This document shows positions 26,101 to 33,103 of a stretch of 64,000 bases of DNA, piece after piece. The stretch is from contig DBXT01000037.1 of NCBI GenBank assembly GCA_002309615.1, positions 111,713 through 175,712 on the forward strand, in the 5' to 3' direction. The notes under the pieces were generated by a model. It worked only from the letters and a program-made list of their open reading frames with translations, ran no database searches and was not told where the DNA came from. Positions within the stretch are counted from its first letter, which is position 1. Every line of letters begins with the position of its first letter. Origin of the DNA: Bacteroidales bacterium UBA1205. Lineage in GTDB: Bacteria; Bacteroidota; Bacteroidia; Bacteroidales; WCHB1-69. The position numbers and the translations under genes are program-made.

Positions 26101-28351
26101 CAGTCATGGTACCATTGCCATTTCTATTCAAAGCAATAAACTCAAATTTGGTATCAGCCGACAAGGAATAACCCGTCAAATTTCTAGCAGTATTCGGAGC
26201 CGCTGTGGCTGCAGCCGTGCCGTCCGTAGTACCATTGGGATAGAGTTCCATAATGGTTGCAGGACGGGTGTTAGTGTTATTAATCGCTCCTGCAATACGA
26301 ATGAAGTTTCTTTCGTAAGTAACATTATTATTCAGATTGTTAGTGTTGTTCACTGTTGTTGCAAACCAAGCTTGTGCCCACATGGCTTCAAACTCTACTT
26401 CGTTGCCTTCTGCGTTGGAGGTAACAAATTCAATTTCAGTCTCAGCAGGAATAATGCTCGTGCTAGTTAGATTTTGACTGGTATAGGTCGTATTGCCCAC
26501 TTTAATGCTAAGTCCACTGCTCAAACGCTTCACACGCCAACCATAGAAACCACGCCAGCAGGTGGCGCCTGCGCTTGTGTTAATATTACCAACAGTAGGA
26601 CGCTTCGAGAAGGGGTTTGGAATCAATGTATAAGGATAACTTTGATTATCCCCAGAGGATCCTTCAGGATTGGCATTTTCCAAGGTCTTTAAATAGACAA
26701 ATTGGTTGGCCGGTTCATAACCGCTTACTGCTACTGTGGTGGCATCCAAACTAAAACTTGTAGGAGTTACTCCATTTTCAGAAGCGCTGGTCACAGTTCC
26801 CGTACCATTACCGTAATAAGTAATCTTTACATCGGCAGGTTTTAGGCTATGCACGGGCTGGTCGCCGTCGCTATAATAGCTCCAAGTATGGGGTTCGCGG
26901 TCATCCAAAAGAACGATGTTTGTGCCGGAAACAATGCCACTACCATCTGCATAAACGTCATAAGCTATATTATGAATGGTAGTACCTTCCAAATCTGCTA
27001 TCGCTTTTACGGTAGTACCAGGACTTACGTGAGGTATAATAATATAATAATAATCTATTAAAGTTTTAGCATCAGCACCTTCTCCTTCTGTATAGTAATG
27101 AGGTTGTACTGTTGCATGAGTTTGAGTGTTGGTAGTGGGATCGCTATTATCTATAGTATAATAAATTTCAGCACCTGCATGATTGCATTTAATGGTATCT
27201 CCACCGGCATTAAACACTATTTTCGGTTTAGGAGCATACACATTTTCCACTTCCACGGTTTTAACTGCAGAAAAATGGGTGGGACAAGTAGTTCCACGGA
27301 TAAGCATGTGCACATAATATGGAGGTGTCATACCTTTATCGGTATAGTCTATGGTTCCGCCCGGGTTAACAATTTCTTTATAACCATCAGGGTCATTGAC
27401 AACATATTCTCTTGCTGTATTATCCCATACTTCATAGGCAGGCCATGCAGCAGCTTGGGCTGCTGTTTGTGTTTGGGAACCATTAATAAAATAACGTACA
27501 TAATAAGTATCGTTGATATTAGGTTTTCTGGTTTCAACAACTATAGTATTGTCCTTTTCATTATGGGTATAGTAATCTTCGGTAAAAGTAGGAGGTGCTA
27601 TTGCACTATTTATGGTTTGCTTTCCTATTCCTGAAGCCACTCCGTCAATGTAGGCAATGGCTTGCATGGTAAAAGGATAAGTGTTTAAAGCTGCAATCGT
27701 ATTTCCCAAGGTATAGGAATCAGATTGATCGTCAGGATCAGTAGCAGTACTTCCAATAGTGTAATAAATAGCTGTGGAAGTTGAACCTTTACATGTCGGC
27801 AATATCATCAATTCGTTATCGCAAGCTTTTCTCACCACTATAGGAGCTTGGGGAGCATAAGGTGCCAACTCCACTATTGCAACCCAACCGGCATCACGAT
27901 ATTGTTCATTAGCTTTAAAACTAATAGTCATATTACCATGAGACATTATTGTGAAAGTACCTAAATCTGTTGAATAGTCGGTACAAGTAAGGTCGGTGAT
28001 ACGTCTTTGGGCTGTATCTTGACCGGGGTTACCCTCGTAAATACAAAGGTGGTCATCGTTTATTTTTAAATATCTAAACGTAACTTTGATACCTTTGGTA
28101 GTAACATCTTCCGGTACCTTTAAGTTGAGAACCATTTCCTCATTATGTTGATACCAAGTTTTCCATCTGAAATTGTTTTCAGGGTCTTCCGCTTCGGTCA
28201 TTTCATCATCACCACCCGAATCATAGAAGTAATAAGTCTTGCCGTCTCCAATGTACACAGAGCCGGTTTTCATATTAAACTCAGTTTGTGCCATCATCCT
28301 CACGGATGTCAGCATTAAAATAATCAAGAATAAATTTCTGAAAATTTTCAT
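20108..28351 (-). CDS. giant T9SS type A surface protein with GG-repeat solenoid
   Basis: The 2747-residue protein has a signal peptide (MKIFRNLFLIILMLTSVRMMA). A CUB-like domain (about 25-165) has VTFRYLKINDDHLCIYEG. Chitobiase-C-like segments (EIYYTIDNSDPTTNTQ and similar, about 165-500) are followed by a long middle part with about a dozen repeats of the type V-x-I-x-GG-x(4)-VYGGG (about 950-1390). A further right-handed-helix-like part has DGNSGMFPDQAKKT (about 2170). A domain LPVELLYFHATCVGDAVQFE precedes the type A sorting domain (ISIYPVPANDQVNI, about 2670 to the end). It should be exported by T9SS and displayed or released. It is a single-gene transcript with a strong terminator. Ligand unknown. 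Confidence 0.92.
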   Translation of the reverse strand: MKIFRNLFLIILMLTSVRMMAQTEFNMKTGSVYIGDGKTYYFYDSGGDDEMTEAEDPENNFRWKTWYQHNEEMVLNLKVPEDVTTKGIKVTFRYLKINDDHLCIYEGNPGQDTAQRRITDLTCTDYSTDLGTFTIMSHGNMTISFKANEQYRDAGWVAIVELAPYAPQAPIVVRKACDNELMILPTCKGSTSTAIYYTIGSTATDPDDQSDSYTLGNTIAALNTYPFTMQAIAYIDGVASGIGKQTINSAIAPPTFTEDYYTHNEKDNTIVVETRKPNINDTYYVRYFINGSQTQTAAQAAAWPAYEVWDNTAREYVVNDPDGYKEIVNPGGTIDYTDKGMTPPYYVHMLIRGTTCPTHFSAVKTVEVENVYAPKPKIVFNAGGDTIKCNHAGAEIYYTIDNSDPTTNTQTHATVQPHYYTEGEGADAKTLIDYYYIIIPHVSPGTTVKAIADLEGTTIHNIAYDVYADGSGIVSGTNIVLLDDREPHTWSYYSDGDQPVHSLKPADVKITYYGNGTGTVTSASENGVTPTSFSLDATTVAVSGYEPANQFVYLKTLENANPEGSSGDNQSYPYTLIPNPFSKRPTVGNINTSAGATCWRGFYGWRVKRLSSGLSIKVGNTTYTSQNLTSTSIIPAETEIEFVTSNAEGNEVEFEAMWAQAWFATTVNNTNNLNNNVTYERNFIRIAGAINNTNTRPATIMELYPNGTTDGTAAATAAPNTARNLTGYSLSADTKFEFIALNRNGNGTMTANNHYLCFGRGINASRNAAHVQGISGNVTGALNYTMRVESGRYDLLAYVAEISCSVSGRVQVKAIMGSDYDRAKKDNSLLSVSRENNLFFTRDVSFSNQSNKDEKVFDLVVKSGEYQKNYWTNTGDKTDFTYTHSMYCGANFGSSSNNDHYPGVRYVTIEGGALGNINGGRGTRADGQNNNPNATTPGTDANKIAFNLRIKKDAVINGCVFGGAANTSAWGSKRIVMTGGQVLSWIAGGANGTNTTSGDSRTRGGAYIYVGGNAKVGGPNAIRRNGTYGGQVFGAGRGNTNQAASMDSSYVVIADNAQILRKESEASGNVYGGGNIGYIAHKSNVYILGGTVEGSVFGGAYGNALAIPSSNVTMKGGEVKGSVYGGSNSTGSVGNVTMEITGGKMDSVFGGGLGQPTIVTQNVKVNIGSINEETGETSGTATISGDVYGGSALGTVNSAGSSNTTDVTINAGTIKGNVYGGGLGKKGTGNNAIAANVGTVTVTVNGGNLNKVFGCNNQNGAPQGMVTVNFNGGEAIDVYGGGNEADYTNTAGPVVNIKNGKITNAVYGGGSLAKVYKTLVNISGGEANNVFAGAEGNKATETLVDHIKTLNMTGGSATALYGGSYTCLDKEYSFVNISGGRVKTHVFGSGYFGNMEGSCFVYIGKNAIENAPNHGLNTNKMSDPSTETPIWIENNVYAGANWGSFEGTFGDPTIIKTGNTGGISNIYIDGTGYNMEHGKTGNYMIIGGSVFGSGTSCAAGEEENNIIIREYGKMTYPSMTRSLKSIQQATELVLDHSSIDFLGQGNIKSLDPTEEFGICNIGTVYATNTTNMALSKPLTMVKKLSSSTCTNTDGVYADAPTYDETDYNAATNGIVINNGGYLMVRYDNADKTTVYGELEGYFYMREPGDDAGINNEGYIFARPKLIPNNGESDVEKANTQWNVFIEDGGFVDFESAKNIYDENGNNVNNNNNNSSPASPINTLEDDPTPATGVQMAYTNRTSTPGANRTTDADDGTDYRFWRYEPETFPVSTREIVFVVKASDQASATSEKFLTTTGSVQLPPSIGTKYYITGLTWGADGKDCNPAPYTATSAQSTTNPEAGDDWQYYDADPEGTNLGENDYFPTSATPDKSEYYANPNSTFGFLMTLKGNLTGSDPRILSDDSYASHFMAYANPLALVKTSDQTNLPELEFLVTYSDRLSQNELWSEARMTIDEVEEIEDEVTHEITRTIKQRIYLNLSVTTMTKFGQNVETYVYASVVGDNVDTYTAQLTLPTFTLDRTGENANVFNAVFTMNSKEISEDFDARINIVDWGNVSNNTEGEANLAMYVRASANDDKSQGWTGHMGHPDAPNQAKDFDFYSIQGGEVLGAADGRKFTTIKFELKYDPRDLAPLFTAGQKYLGDLKIKMNASPITGGANTFDIIVHVYVTGATKFYYLDGVAGKDGNSGMFPDQAKKTLNGVLNSSGYTINDPIFVVNGVEAKNNRTLTWDANRFAEKGQVKVYRYPGSHNKENGDTNSVANGFFNGMYTGRIVNVPEGAEFNMHNVCISGGKDLDNNADYNPMSGRTSDPYEDGYSSLYPNGGNPVTSDFPLICIAEGATVSIDNSSLVNNNNTCTTAVTSDDTNNMDIYYAGAISNYGTLTVDGVTIKDNKSEGTVTGIYQGGILNLGSEDTITIEDQVYLADDHWMDAVTTLNDESRITDIMVEISDNTVDIPNKDPLTPADVNVANSITRYSGRLIVRYKDIAPKAPAFGSYLPNNQKVFGSIRKAAPAYESQKYALDNELTKSGRDFKIANGADPEVLPYITSEMRAQYDPTNHDLIMANINANLPVELLYFHATCVGDAVQFEWATASETDNEYFTIERSTDAVHYEEVARIQGAGTTSLRSEYSFMSDNINSGMTYYRLRQTDIDGKYEIFAPIAIQCQNEKATTEISIYPVPANDQVNIFSSNSPMTRIEIYSIMGAKVAEEQAEGNQATLHIGNLARGVYAVKVFTEDGQVSNARLIKK

Positions 28352-28692
28352 TTTTATAACGTTTATTATTAATAATATATCTTCTTCTATTTCAAATGTT
28401 TTGCAATTATAATGATTTTAAAAGTTCGATGTAAAATTCACATGGGTATGTTTCGCATGTCAACAATGCAAACCATTCATTATCAAACACTTTATACCAC
28501 TATAAATATTTATCAAAACAAAAGGCAAATATACGTAAAAAAAACGATATCTAAGGCAAAGAAAATCATTTTTTTTAGTTTTTTTTTCACAGGGGGATTT
28601 CGGGTCGGCACGGCAGAGGGAAAATATTCCGACGGATATAATATATTATTGTGTGGGGGGGGACGGGTTATTGATATGCGTTTCGGTTTATT

Positions 28693-28720
28693 TGTAGAGA
28701 CGATGGCACATCGTCTTTAT
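28693..28720. repeat. degenerate 30-bp palindrome, family copy 9
   Basis: TGTAGAGACGATGG / CACATCGTCTTTAT, with a base lost at the centre and mismatches at the right end. It lies upstream of long-repeat copy C, as other family members do for their copies. Confidence 0.7.
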
Positions 28721-28768
28721 TTTTGTAACAAGACAAAAGTAAAGGAAATATCTGCAGGACAATGCAAG

Positions 28769-29437
28769 AATCCCCCTAGCCCCCTTAAAGAGGGGAACTG
28801 CGGAATCCATTGTTTTCTAAGGCATCAGCCTTGTTTTTTAGGCGAGCGAAGCAAAGCCTGTTTTGTCTTGTCATAGTTAGTATCGGTAAAACGGTTCAGA
28901 ATGGTTAAATCTTACTTAAACGTACTACATTTTTAAGCATACATAATTTGACAAGCGTTTTCTTTAAAATCAAAAAAAACTGTCAGAGGATGCTTTTCGT
29001 TAACACGACAATGGGAAGCGAGCAAAATTTCCTTGCAAAGCAAGCTTTGCAGCTAAATTTTCACTCACTTCCCTTTAGTCCATCCTCTGACAAGAAAACC
29101 GCTTCGCGAGAAAACCGCCACCAGAGGTGGCAGAAAACGGCGGATGAGCATCGGCTAACCGAATACGATTATTTCATGGTAAAACGTCGGCATACCACAG
29201 GGGCATTCGATGAAAAAGCGTTAAAAAAAATGACGGAATAAAGCGTTAAAAAGTCTGTACCTGTCTGAGCATCTTTAGGAGTGGAAATGTTTCTTTCATG
29301 ATTGCATTATGTAATAGTAAGACCTGTAAAATCCGGTATTGCCTGCGAGTTTACGGACTTTAGCTTTATGAGTCATTTTTTAGCTTTTTCATTGCTGCCC
29401 TGTTCTTTTGTTACTTTTGTAACAAGACAAAAGTAAA
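28769..29437 (+). repeat. long modular repeat, copy C (full)
   Basis: The stretch 28352-29585 has no supported gene; open frames in it are repeat sequence. Modules: AATCCCCCTAG with CCCC/GGGG hairpin, GAACTGCGGAATCC, paired AAGGC/GCCTT and AGGC/GCCT hairpins, GTTTTGTCTTGTCATAGTTA, a nested hairpin at 28981-29092, GGCATTCGATGAAAAAGCG, TAAAGCGTTAAAAAGTCTGT, and the end module with GTTACTTTTGTAACAAGACA. The same end module also lies just before this copy (28721-28744), as if two copies once lay head to tail. Confidence 0.8.
28981..29092. repeat. nested long inverted repeat inside copy C
   Basis: Outer arms TGTCAGAGGATG (28981-28992) and CATCCTCTGACA (29081-29092) are perfect. Middle arms GGGAAGCGAGCAAAATTT (29013-29030) pair imperfectly with AAATTTTCACTCACTTCCC (29055-29073). 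The apex is GCAAAG-CAAG-CTTTGC (29035-29050). The whole could extrude as a cruciform or fold as RNA. Confidence 0.85.
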
Positions 29438-29656
29438 TATAATTAAATCCTCCGCCCTACGGGCACCTCCCTAAAGGGAGGAACAGCGTAATCCGTTGGT
29501 TTTAAGTGTTTTACGTTATTTTTTTATTAATACGGAACGCGATTCAAAAAAAACGATAAATACTTGTAAATCACAAAGTCCCCCTTAGACCTTAGATTTG
29601 CAAAATGAAAATTTGCGATAAAATATAAAATGAATAATATTATTAACTATCATTTG

Positions 29657-29797
29657 AAGAAAGGAAATGGTCGGACAACCAATCCCCTTTTTTGGAGAAG
29701 AATCCATCCCCTTATTATGGATCCGACCATCTTTCTTGAACCATCAACCCATATAAGAATATGTGCAAACGCATTAAGGTTTTTAGGCACGGTTCAA
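29657..29797 (+). ncRNA. candidate bridge RNA of the IS110 element
   Basis: Two stem-loops fill the left end. The first has arms AAGAAAG/CTTTCTT (29657-29663/29731-29737) and ATGGTCGGA/TCCGACCAT (29667-29675/29722-29730). Its loop carries two copies of ATCCCCTT (29682-29689 and 29706-29713), which fit the target flanks. The second has arms TTGAACC/GGTTCAA (29736-29742/29791-29797). Its loop carries CCATATAAGAATA, like the element's right end (CCATAAGAATAA), and TAAGGT (29775-29780), complementary to ACCTTA at the left end (29589-29594). This matches the order target loop then donor loop, each with left and right guides, known for IS110/IS621 bridge RNAs. Exact 5' and 3' ends are unknown. Confidence 0.75.
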
Positions 29798-29837
29798 GGT
29801 CTCCTTCCTTCTATGATTAAATATTAAATGCAAAGAT

Positions 29838-30884
29838 ATGAAAAATTTCATTATTGGAATTGACATCAGTAAAAAAAATTGTGATTGGTGTATGTTACAA
29901 GAGAGAGAAGTCATTGCTTATTGTAAAGTAGAAAACAACATTGAAGCCATTGAATCAAAGTTAAAGGAGGTGATAAAAACATATCAAATAGAACTCCGTG
30001 ATATGATGATTTGTGCCGAATATACAGGTCATTATATTTATCCTTTAACTATAGCTTGTCAAAACCAAGGTGTAGATCTTTGGCTGGAAAGTGGTTACAA
30101 CATTAAATGTGAGGCGAAAAAAGAACGGGGAAAAAACGATAAAGAAGATTCTCGCCGTATAGCAGAATATGGCTATAAAAATCAAGATGACGCACGTTTT
30201 TACACTCTACCAAACAAAGAAATGACACTTTTAAGTAGTTTACTATCAGAAAGAGACAGTTATGTAACAGAGAAAGCTAAATGGGAAGGACAACTCAAAG
30301 ATCAGAAAGATTTTATTACCAAAGAAGTGTACAATACAAAAGCTCAAAGACTACAAAAACTAATAAATCAATATGAGCAATTTATTAAGGATATTGAGGC
30401 GGAAATAGAGAAACTTATACAAGAGAATGAAACTATAAAACACCAATCAAAATTACTGCAGAGTATCCCTGGTGTAGGCAAACAAACAGCGATGGCTATG
30501 ATTGTTGCTACAAGATGTTTTACGCTTTTTAACAACGGAAGACAGTTTTGTTGCTATGCTGGTACAGCTCCATTTGTTTATAATTCCGGAACAAGTATTC
30601 GTTCCAGATGTCACGTTTCTCATCGGGCTGACAAAAATATGAAATCTCTATTACATATGTGTGCCTTAAGTTTAATAAGATGCTATAAAAAAGAAAATCA
30701 ATTTATAGAGTATTATCATAGAAAAATTAATGAGGGGAAAAATGCTATGTCGGTACTCAATGCTATGCGGTCTAAACTTATTCTAACCATGTTTGCTGTA
30801 ATTAGAACTAACCAGCCCTATTCTGTTGAAGTCGTTCATAATTATGTTGAAAATTTTTCAAAAAAATCCATTGTTAATCCATAA
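29838..30884 (+). CDS. IS110-family transposase (RuvC-like DEDD recombinase)
   Basis: The 348-residue protein appears complete. The N-terminal RuvC-like domain has Asp9 (GIDIS), Glu61 (AEYTGHY), Asp101 and Asp104 (KNDKEDSRR), the DEDD set. A coiled-coil stretch follows (about 155-205). The C-terminal Transposase_20-type domain has the helix-hairpin-helix SIPGVGKQTA (about 209-218) and the likely catalytic Ser250 in VYNSGTSIRSR. Such enzymes recombine DNA guided by a bridge RNA made from the element's non-coding end, here 29590-29830. The start MKNFIIGIDIS at 29838 is the only suitable ATG. All active-site residues are present, so the copy may be active. Confidence 0.94.
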   Translation: MKNFIIGIDISKKNCDWCMLQEREVIAYCKVENNIEAIESKLKEVIKTYQIELRDMMICAEYTGHYIYPLTIACQNQGVDLWLESGYNIKCEAKKERGKNDKEDSRRIAEYGYKNQDDARFYTLPNKEMTLLSSLLSERDSYVTEKAKWEGQLKDQKDFITKEVYNTKAQRLQKLINQYEQFIKDIEAEIEKLIQENETIKHQSKLLQSIPGVGKQTAMAMIVATRCFTLFNNGRQFCCYAGTAPFVYNSGTSIRSRCHVSHRADKNMKSLLHMCALSLIRCYKKENQFIEYYHRKINEGKNAMSVLNAMRSKLILTMFAVIRTNQPYSVEVVHNYVENFSKKSIVNP

Positions 30885-30963
30885 GAATAAGGGGGACAAG
30901 GGGGATGCTTCATCTTTCTAACAATAAAAAATGTAATTTTGCATGATGAATAATTAATAACAG

Positions 30964-31395
30964 ATGGACCCTAAAGAAATAACACCTACTTATCTGCATC
31001 AACATGGCATAAAAATAACAAACCTTGTTTTCAGTTCAGATCACCTTCCGTACAATCCTAATTTAAAACAATATAGCAGACGACTCAGAAAATATGGTGA
31101 ATTATCGGAAGCTTTATTATGGAAACATTTGCGGGCAAAGAAAACCGGTTATACTTTTAACCGACAAAAAATAATTCTTAATTATATTGCAGATTTTTAT
31201 TGTAAAGAACTTAATTTGGTTATAGAAATTGATGGTAAATCTCATTTTTCAGAACAATCTCAAGAAAGTGACAAAGAAAGAGACCGCCAAATGGAATTAA
31301 TTGGATTAAAAATAATCCGAGTGGCAGATAAAGATATTAGAAAAAATGCAGAACATGTAGTAAAATGCATAATGGAATCAATATCCGAAATATAA
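30964..31395 (+). CDS. DUF559 domain protein (Vsr/endonuclease-like fold)
   Basis: The 143-residue protein has the DUF559 pattern: an N-terminal lead, then LRKYGELSEALLWKHLRAKKTG, then FNRQKIILNYIADFYC, LNLVIEIDGKSH, the Glu/Asp-rich KERDRQMELIGLKIIRVAD and a final helix. E-x-D-G-K-x-H and the I-A-D-F-Y-C strand are the expected catalytic area of a PD-(D/E)XK-type nuclease. A box TAATTTTG lies about 25 nt upstream (about 30931-30938). It sits between the IS110 element and copy D of the long repeat, and C-rich/G-rich hairpin repeats flank it on both sides. No partner gene is visible. Activity is unproven for the family. Confidence 0.9.
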   Translation: MDPKEITPTYLHQHGIKITNLVFSSDHLPYNPNLKQYSRRLRKYGELSEALLWKHLRAKKTGYTFNRQKIILNYIADFYCKELNLVIEIDGKSHFSEQSQESDKERDRQMELIGLKIIRVADKDIRKNAEHVVKCIMESISEI

Positions 31396-31419
31396 TTTTA
31401 TTTCAAAAGAATAGATAAA

Positions 31420-32017
31420 AATCCCCCTAGCCCCCCTAAAGAGGGGAACTGCGGAATCCCTTGTTTTCTAAGGCATCAGCCTTGTTTTCTAGGCGAGCGA
31501 AGCAAAGCCTGTTTTGTCTTGTCTTAGTTACTATAGGTAAAATGGTTCAGAACGGTTAAATCTTACTTAACCTATTACGTTTTTGGACATATACAACTAA
31601 TGACAAGCGTTTTCTTTCATCCTTTCTTTTCCTGCCATGAAAAGAAAGGATGGTCAATTTTGCGATTAAGTGAAAACCAAACGAACTTGTTCGCTTGGTT
31701 GAACGTGAGCAAAATCACCGAAGGTAAAGAAAAATCACCGCTGCAGAAAAAAATCGGAAAAGAGGAATACTTCGCTAAAACACAAAACTCCTCCTTTTAC
31801 AGCCTCCGGCTGTAACGTTCGTCAGACAACTTGTGTTTCTTAACGCTGCAGTCTTCCTCTTTTCTTTATCGATTTTTTCCTAATGCGGGAGGGCGGGACT
31901 TGCCGGCGTAATTCGTTTAGAAAGGTGTTCTTATCTACTATCCTATTCTTAAATATCTGTTTAAAGGAATTACGACAGCATACCACCCAGGTATTCAATG
32001 AAAAAGCGTTAAAAAGG
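31420..32017 (+). repeat. long modular repeat, copy D
   Basis: The 771-nt gap 31396-32166 has no supported gene. The repeat starts with AATCCCCCTAG and the CCCC/GGGG hairpin, then the common core, then a copy-specific centre. This centre has a 14-bp hairpin CATCCTTTCTTTTC/GAAAAGAAAGGATG (31618-31652), CCAAACGAAC/GTTCGCTTGG, and a 138-bp imperfect palindrome (31741-31878). It rejoins the others at ACGACAGCATACCACC and AATGAAAAAGCGTTAAAA. Short frames such as 31600-31815 are made of these inverted repeats and are not called genes. Confidence 0.75.
31741..31878. repeat. large imperfect inverted repeat inside copy D
   Basis: AAAAAAATCG and AAAAGAGGAA (31747-31767) face TTCCTCTTTT and CGATTTTTT (31854-31878), with CTGCAG at 31741-31746 and again at 31846-31851. 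Confidence 0.7.
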
Positions 32018-32038
32018 GATTGATGATATTTGTATTAT

Positions 32039-32068
32039 TGTAGAGACGTTTCATGAAACGTCTCTACA
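32039..32068. repeat. 30-bp palindrome, CATG-centred (family copy 10)
   Basis: Perfect arms TGTAGAGACGTTT / AAACGTCTCTACA around CATG. It is followed by a truncated long-repeat start (32075-32160: ATATTCAGGGGTATAATTCC, TGATTAGAACGGATT, CCTCCG, AAAGGGTACCTCC) that runs up to the end of pdxJ. Confidence 0.9.
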
Positions 32069-32166
32069 TCCGGTCGGGATTTGTATATTCAGGGGTATAA
32101 TTCCATGATTAGAACGGATTCCTGTATTCACATAAATCCTCCGTCCCAAAGGGTACCTCCTTATTT

Positions 32167-32889
32167 TTATTGCAATTGTTGCAAATAGCTTTGTATGGTT
32201 TTTTCCAAACCTAAATACAAAGCATCGCAAATGAGGGCGTGACCGATGGATACTTCTAACAATCCAGGGATATTTTGTTTGAAATATTGTAAGTTGGTCA
32301 GCGATAAATCGTGTCCTGCATTCAAACCTATTCCTTGTAGTTCAGCTTCTTTGGCTGTCTCCACAAAGTCTTGGATAGCCGTTTTGGGGTTGGAGCTATA
32401 GTTGCGTGCATAACTTTCGGTATAAAGTTCCACCCGGTCGGTACCTGTAAGTTTGGCAGCGGTAATCATCTTAGGATTGGCATCAATAAATATACTGGTT
32501 CGGATACCCTCTTTGTGAAATGTGGCAATAATGGAACCGAGAAAGTCGGCATGGGCAGGGATATTCCATCCTGCATTGGAGGTGAGGGCTTGCGGCGGGT
32601 CGGGTACCAAGGTTACTTGTGTCGGTTTTACCGACAATACCAATTCTATGAATTTATCGGAAGGATACCCTTCTATGTTGAATTCTGTTTTTACTACTTT
32701 TTTTAAGTCATAAACATCTTGATAGCGGATATGCCGTTCGTCCGGTCTCGGGTGTACGGTGATACCTTGGGCACCGAAACGTTCACAATTGATAGCAGCG
32801 GCTACCACATCCGGAAGATTGCCCCCGCGAGCATTACGCAAAGTGGCTATTTTATTGATATTGACGCTGAGTCTGGTTTTGTTTTCCAT
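32167..32889 (-). CDS. pdxJ: PdxJ, pyridoxine 5'-phosphate synthase
   Basis: PdxJ condenses 1-deoxyxylulose 5-phosphate with 3-amino-2-oxopropyl phosphate to give pyridoxine 5'-phosphate. The 240-residue TIM-barrel protein has LSVNINKIATLRNARGGN (about residues 7-24), ITVHPRPDERHIRYQDVYDL (about 43-62) with the His-Pro-Arg-x-Asp-x-Arg-His stretch, VTLVPDPP, GLNAGHDLS and SIGHALICDALYLGLE. All are PdxJ hallmarks. A -7 box lies 20 nt before the ATG. It stands alone next to the repeat island, and pdxA is not in the window. Confidence 0.96.
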   Translation of the reverse strand: MENKTRLSVNINKIATLRNARGGNLPDVVAAAINCERFGAQGITVHPRPDERHIRYQDVYDLKKVVKTEFNIEGYPSDKFIELVLSVKPTQVTLVPDPPQALTSNAGWNIPAHADFLGSIIATFHKEGIRTSIFIDANPKMITAAKLTGTDRVELYTESYARNYSSNPKTAIQDFVETAKEAELQGIGLNAGHDLSLTNLQYFKQNIPGLLEVSIGHALICDALYLGLEKTIQSYLQQLQ

Positions 32890-32909
32890 GGTATTGGTTT
32901 TTGATACTG

Positions 32910-32917
32910 CAAAAGTA
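32910..32917 (-). promoter_or_regulatory. -7 promoter box (TACTTTTG) of pdxJ
   Basis: CAAAAGTA on the plus strand reads TACTTTTG on the minus strand, 20 nt before the pdxJ ATG. Confidence 0.75.
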
Positions 32918-33051
32918 ACATTTTTTTTGTTTGATAAAATAAAAAAAACAGCAGATGCTGAACAAATCTTCTGTTTTTCTTTATTTACTTATTGTTTCTA
33001 TAGATTGTTCAACCGTAACCGACGAATATTGTTGCAGGAGTACACAAAAAA

Positions 33052-33082
33052 AAGAGATGTTGAATATTAACCAACATCTCTT
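33052..33082 (-). terminator. Rho-independent terminator of dnaK
   Basis: AAGAGATGTTG (33052-33062) pairs with CAACATCTCTT (33072-33082). The minus strand continues into a T tract (complement of 33046-33053). Confidence 0.85.
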
Positions 33083-33103
33083 ATCGCACTGATTTATAGT
33101 TGC

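Larger units (their letters stand above)
29586..30889 (+). mobile_element. IS110-family insertion sequence in a palindromic target
   Basis: The element holds one transposase gene (29838-30884), a ~250-nt left non-coding end and an almost absent right non-coding end. This is the IS110-group layout, not IS1111. The left flank ends GTCCCCCT and the right flank begins AGGGGGAC, each next to a TA. Removing the element with one TA kept would restore the perfect palindrome GTCCCCCTTAAGGGGGAC. No terminal inverted repeats are seen, as usual for the family. Boundaries are inferred from this palindrome and could be off by a few bases. Confidence 0.8.

Noticed and set aside
28412..29241. Open frames at 28412-28876 and 28948-29241
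   Set aside because: They consist of interspersed repeat and inverted-repeat sequence, have no domain likeness, and the same sequence is non-coding in the other copies.
31600..31815. 71-codon open frame in repeat copy D
   Set aside because: It is built from hairpin arms and has no counterpart in copies B or C.
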